Shown here piece by piece: positions 62,801 through 64,000 of a stretch of DNA of 64,000 bases. A program made the translations under genes and the position numbers. How positions within the stretch are numbered: the stretch's first letter is position 1; each line of letters begins with the position of its first letter. A model generated the notes under the pieces. It did no database searches and had not been told where the DNA came from. It saw only the letters and a list, made by a program, of their open reading frames with translations. Origin of the DNA: Punica granatum (lineage: Eukaryota; Streptophyta; Magnoliopsida; Myrtales; Lythraceae); assembly GCF_007655135.1 (NCBI RefSeq), contig NC_045129.1, positions 10,292,001-10,356,000 of the forward strand. The letters run 5' to 3'.

Positions 62801-64000
62801 TGGTGCTCAGGTTGGAGAAATTAGTGAAAGGCTTGGCAAGAAATATGAATATTCTGATGGCTTCACGGTCGCTGTAAACACAGTGGATGGTTTCCAAGGC
62901 AGAGAGCAGGACATAGTTATCTTATCCACTGTAAGATCGAACCACTGGGGATCTATTGGGTTCTTGGCAAAACCAAATCGAACGAATGTTGCCCTAACCC
63001 GTGCAAGGTTGCTCCCTCGTCATCTCAAGTAGCTTCTGTTTCTAGAAGCCGTTTACCATTTAATAGTTTTTTGTCTCCTTGAAAAGCAAAGAAATTTTTT
63101 AAAAGAATATATTTTCTGAAAGATTTTTCACGTGGAAAAATGTAGCTTGTCGTGAATTTCTTACATTTGCTTATATGTATAATTTGATGGTTTTTTCAGA
63201 TACTGTCTTTGGATTCTGGGGAACCAAAGAACTCTGCGGGGGAGTTCAACAGTGTGGGAAGCATTAGTTTACTATGCTATCGATCGTCAGTGTTTCTTCA
63301 ATGCAGACGATGATGAAGGATTAGCAAAGACGATCTTGGAAGCTAAGACAAAGTACAATCAGCTCGATGATTTGCTCACCTCAAGCAATGTACTCTTCAG
63401 AGATGCTAAGTGGAAGGTCTGAAATAGCTTATCCCCTGTATACATATATATATATATATGTACTTTTATTTTTGCATAAAGCAAATTTGTTGCGACCTCA
63501 TGACCTTGGTTAAACAAAACGGACATTCAAGACCCTCTGTGGCTCGGTTAAACAAGTGGAGACCAGAGGGCTTATAAGCTGCCAAGTCCTCTTCTAGTCT
63601 CCGACTTGGGAATCCATGCATCATCGTATCGACTTGTTCCGTTGTTGAATTCCTGTAATTTCAGGTCATCTTTGACGAGAATTTCCGTCAGTCTTTCCGG
63701 AAGTTGACATCACGCCGCACAAGGTCATCAGTGATGAACCTTCTCATGAAGCTCTCCAGTGGGTGGAGACCCAAGCGGAAAGATGTCGACTTAATCTGCA
63801 AGAGCTCCTCTCAGATCATAAAACAATTTAAGGCTGAGAACCTCTCTATCTTATGTACAGTGGACATTGAGAAGGAAAGCGAATACACCCAAATCTTGAA
63901 GATTTGGGATGTATTGCCCTTTGAAGATATTGCAAAAACAATCGAACATCTCGATGGTATATACATGAGATTCAGTTATCAATATGTCAGTCGTTGCAAG
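59810..64000 (+). CDS. Helicase copy B: UPF1/SEN1-like helicase of the TRANK1-like/MAGATAMA3-like group, partial (runs off window)
   Basis: Exons 59810-59974, 60139-60687, 60882-62003, 62124-62451, 62749-63007, 63200-63416 and 63665 to past 64000; 992 codons visible, no lesion, all introns GT/AG. Residues 1-238 form the conserved N-terminal domain (EECKPYGKNFYEV, EPYKMLTRDV). The SF1B helicase follows: GPPGTGKT 294-301, DEAA 574-577, GDERQLP 600-606, [10 protein letters not shown] 767-776, NVALTRAR 801-808, then RYCLWILGN. Exon 7 starts the linker that in copy A leads to a UvrD-type helicase, so the full protein probably carries two helicase cores. Such proteins are predicted ATP-dependent RNA/DNA helicases; the cellular role of this group is poorly known. 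The first ATG matches copy A and gives the family N-terminus. Presumably the functional copy. Confidence 0.9.

Larger units (their letters stand above)
57985..64000. repeat. Right arm of the inverted duplication
   Basis: Inverted counterpart of 47424-53655, running off the window end within helicase exon 7. It differs by the MULE MITE at 58493-58849, the 59310-59690 segment upstream of the gene, and the lesions of copy A. Confidence 0.93.

Noticed and set aside
1..64000. CRISPR arrays, bacterial operons, rRNA and intact tRNA genes
   Set aside because: None seen. The window is plant nuclear DNA; the repeats are transposons, microsatellites and duplications rather than regularly spaced arrays.

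Overview
This 64 kb window is nuclear DNA from a flowering plant, almost certainly a eudicot. It is AT-rich, its genes have GT/AG introns, and it holds plant-specific gene families (SOSEKI, FCS-like zinc finger), a plastid-targeted FabZ and many plant transposon types. I lean weakly towards a woody Myrtales species such as pomegranate or a relative, but nothing in the window proves the genus.

The left half (1 to 36.5 kb) is sparse. It has three intact genes: a SOSEKI polarity protein (minus, 2219-4033, six exons, 413 aa), plastid 3-hydroxyacyl-ACP dehydratase FabZ (plus, 14081-17077, four exons, 217 aa) and an FLZ zinc-finger protein (plus, 26509-27259, two exons, 161 aa). The sequence between them carries small non-autonomous elements. 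Several are defined by target-site duplications: a SINE (11-bp TSD), a CACTA MITE (TAA TSD), two Mutator-like elements (9-bp TSDs) and two copies of one short-TIR MITE family. There are also local tandem duplications, microsatellites and a G-rich tract.

The right half (36.8 to 64 kb) is dominated by a head-to-head inverted duplication of a very large dual-helicase gene. Its N-terminal half is UPF1/SEN1-like (SF1B) and its C-terminal half is UvrD-like (SF1A), the plant 'TPR and ankyrin repeat-containing protein 1-like' or MAGATAMA3-like group. Copy B (plus, 59810 to beyond the window end) is intact as far as visible (992 codons, seven exons). Copy A (minus, 52193 to 36826) is a pseudogene. It has a nonsense codon at position 82, a 1-bp frameshift in exon 6, a 519-bp in-frame internal duplication in exon 3, and a 7-kb Ty3/gypsy (Athila-like) retrotransposon inserted antisense within the coding sequence between the UvrD Walker A motif and the next motif block.

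The retrotransposon has a tRNA-Asp primer binding site and one uninterrupted 1768-codon gag-pol frame, but its reverse transcriptase looks internally deleted and its 3' LTR is missing. The loop between the inverted arms (about 53.7-58.0 kb) holds one LTR plus leader of a second, Tat/Ogre-like element and a CT-microsatellite-bearing tandem duplication. A MULE MITE sits only in the right arm, with the matching empty site in the left arm, so it arrived after the duplication or was lost from one arm.

I see no novel enzymatic system. The most interesting content is the history of the inverted duplication and the decay of copy A. All exon coordinates come from reading splice signals and frames by eye.
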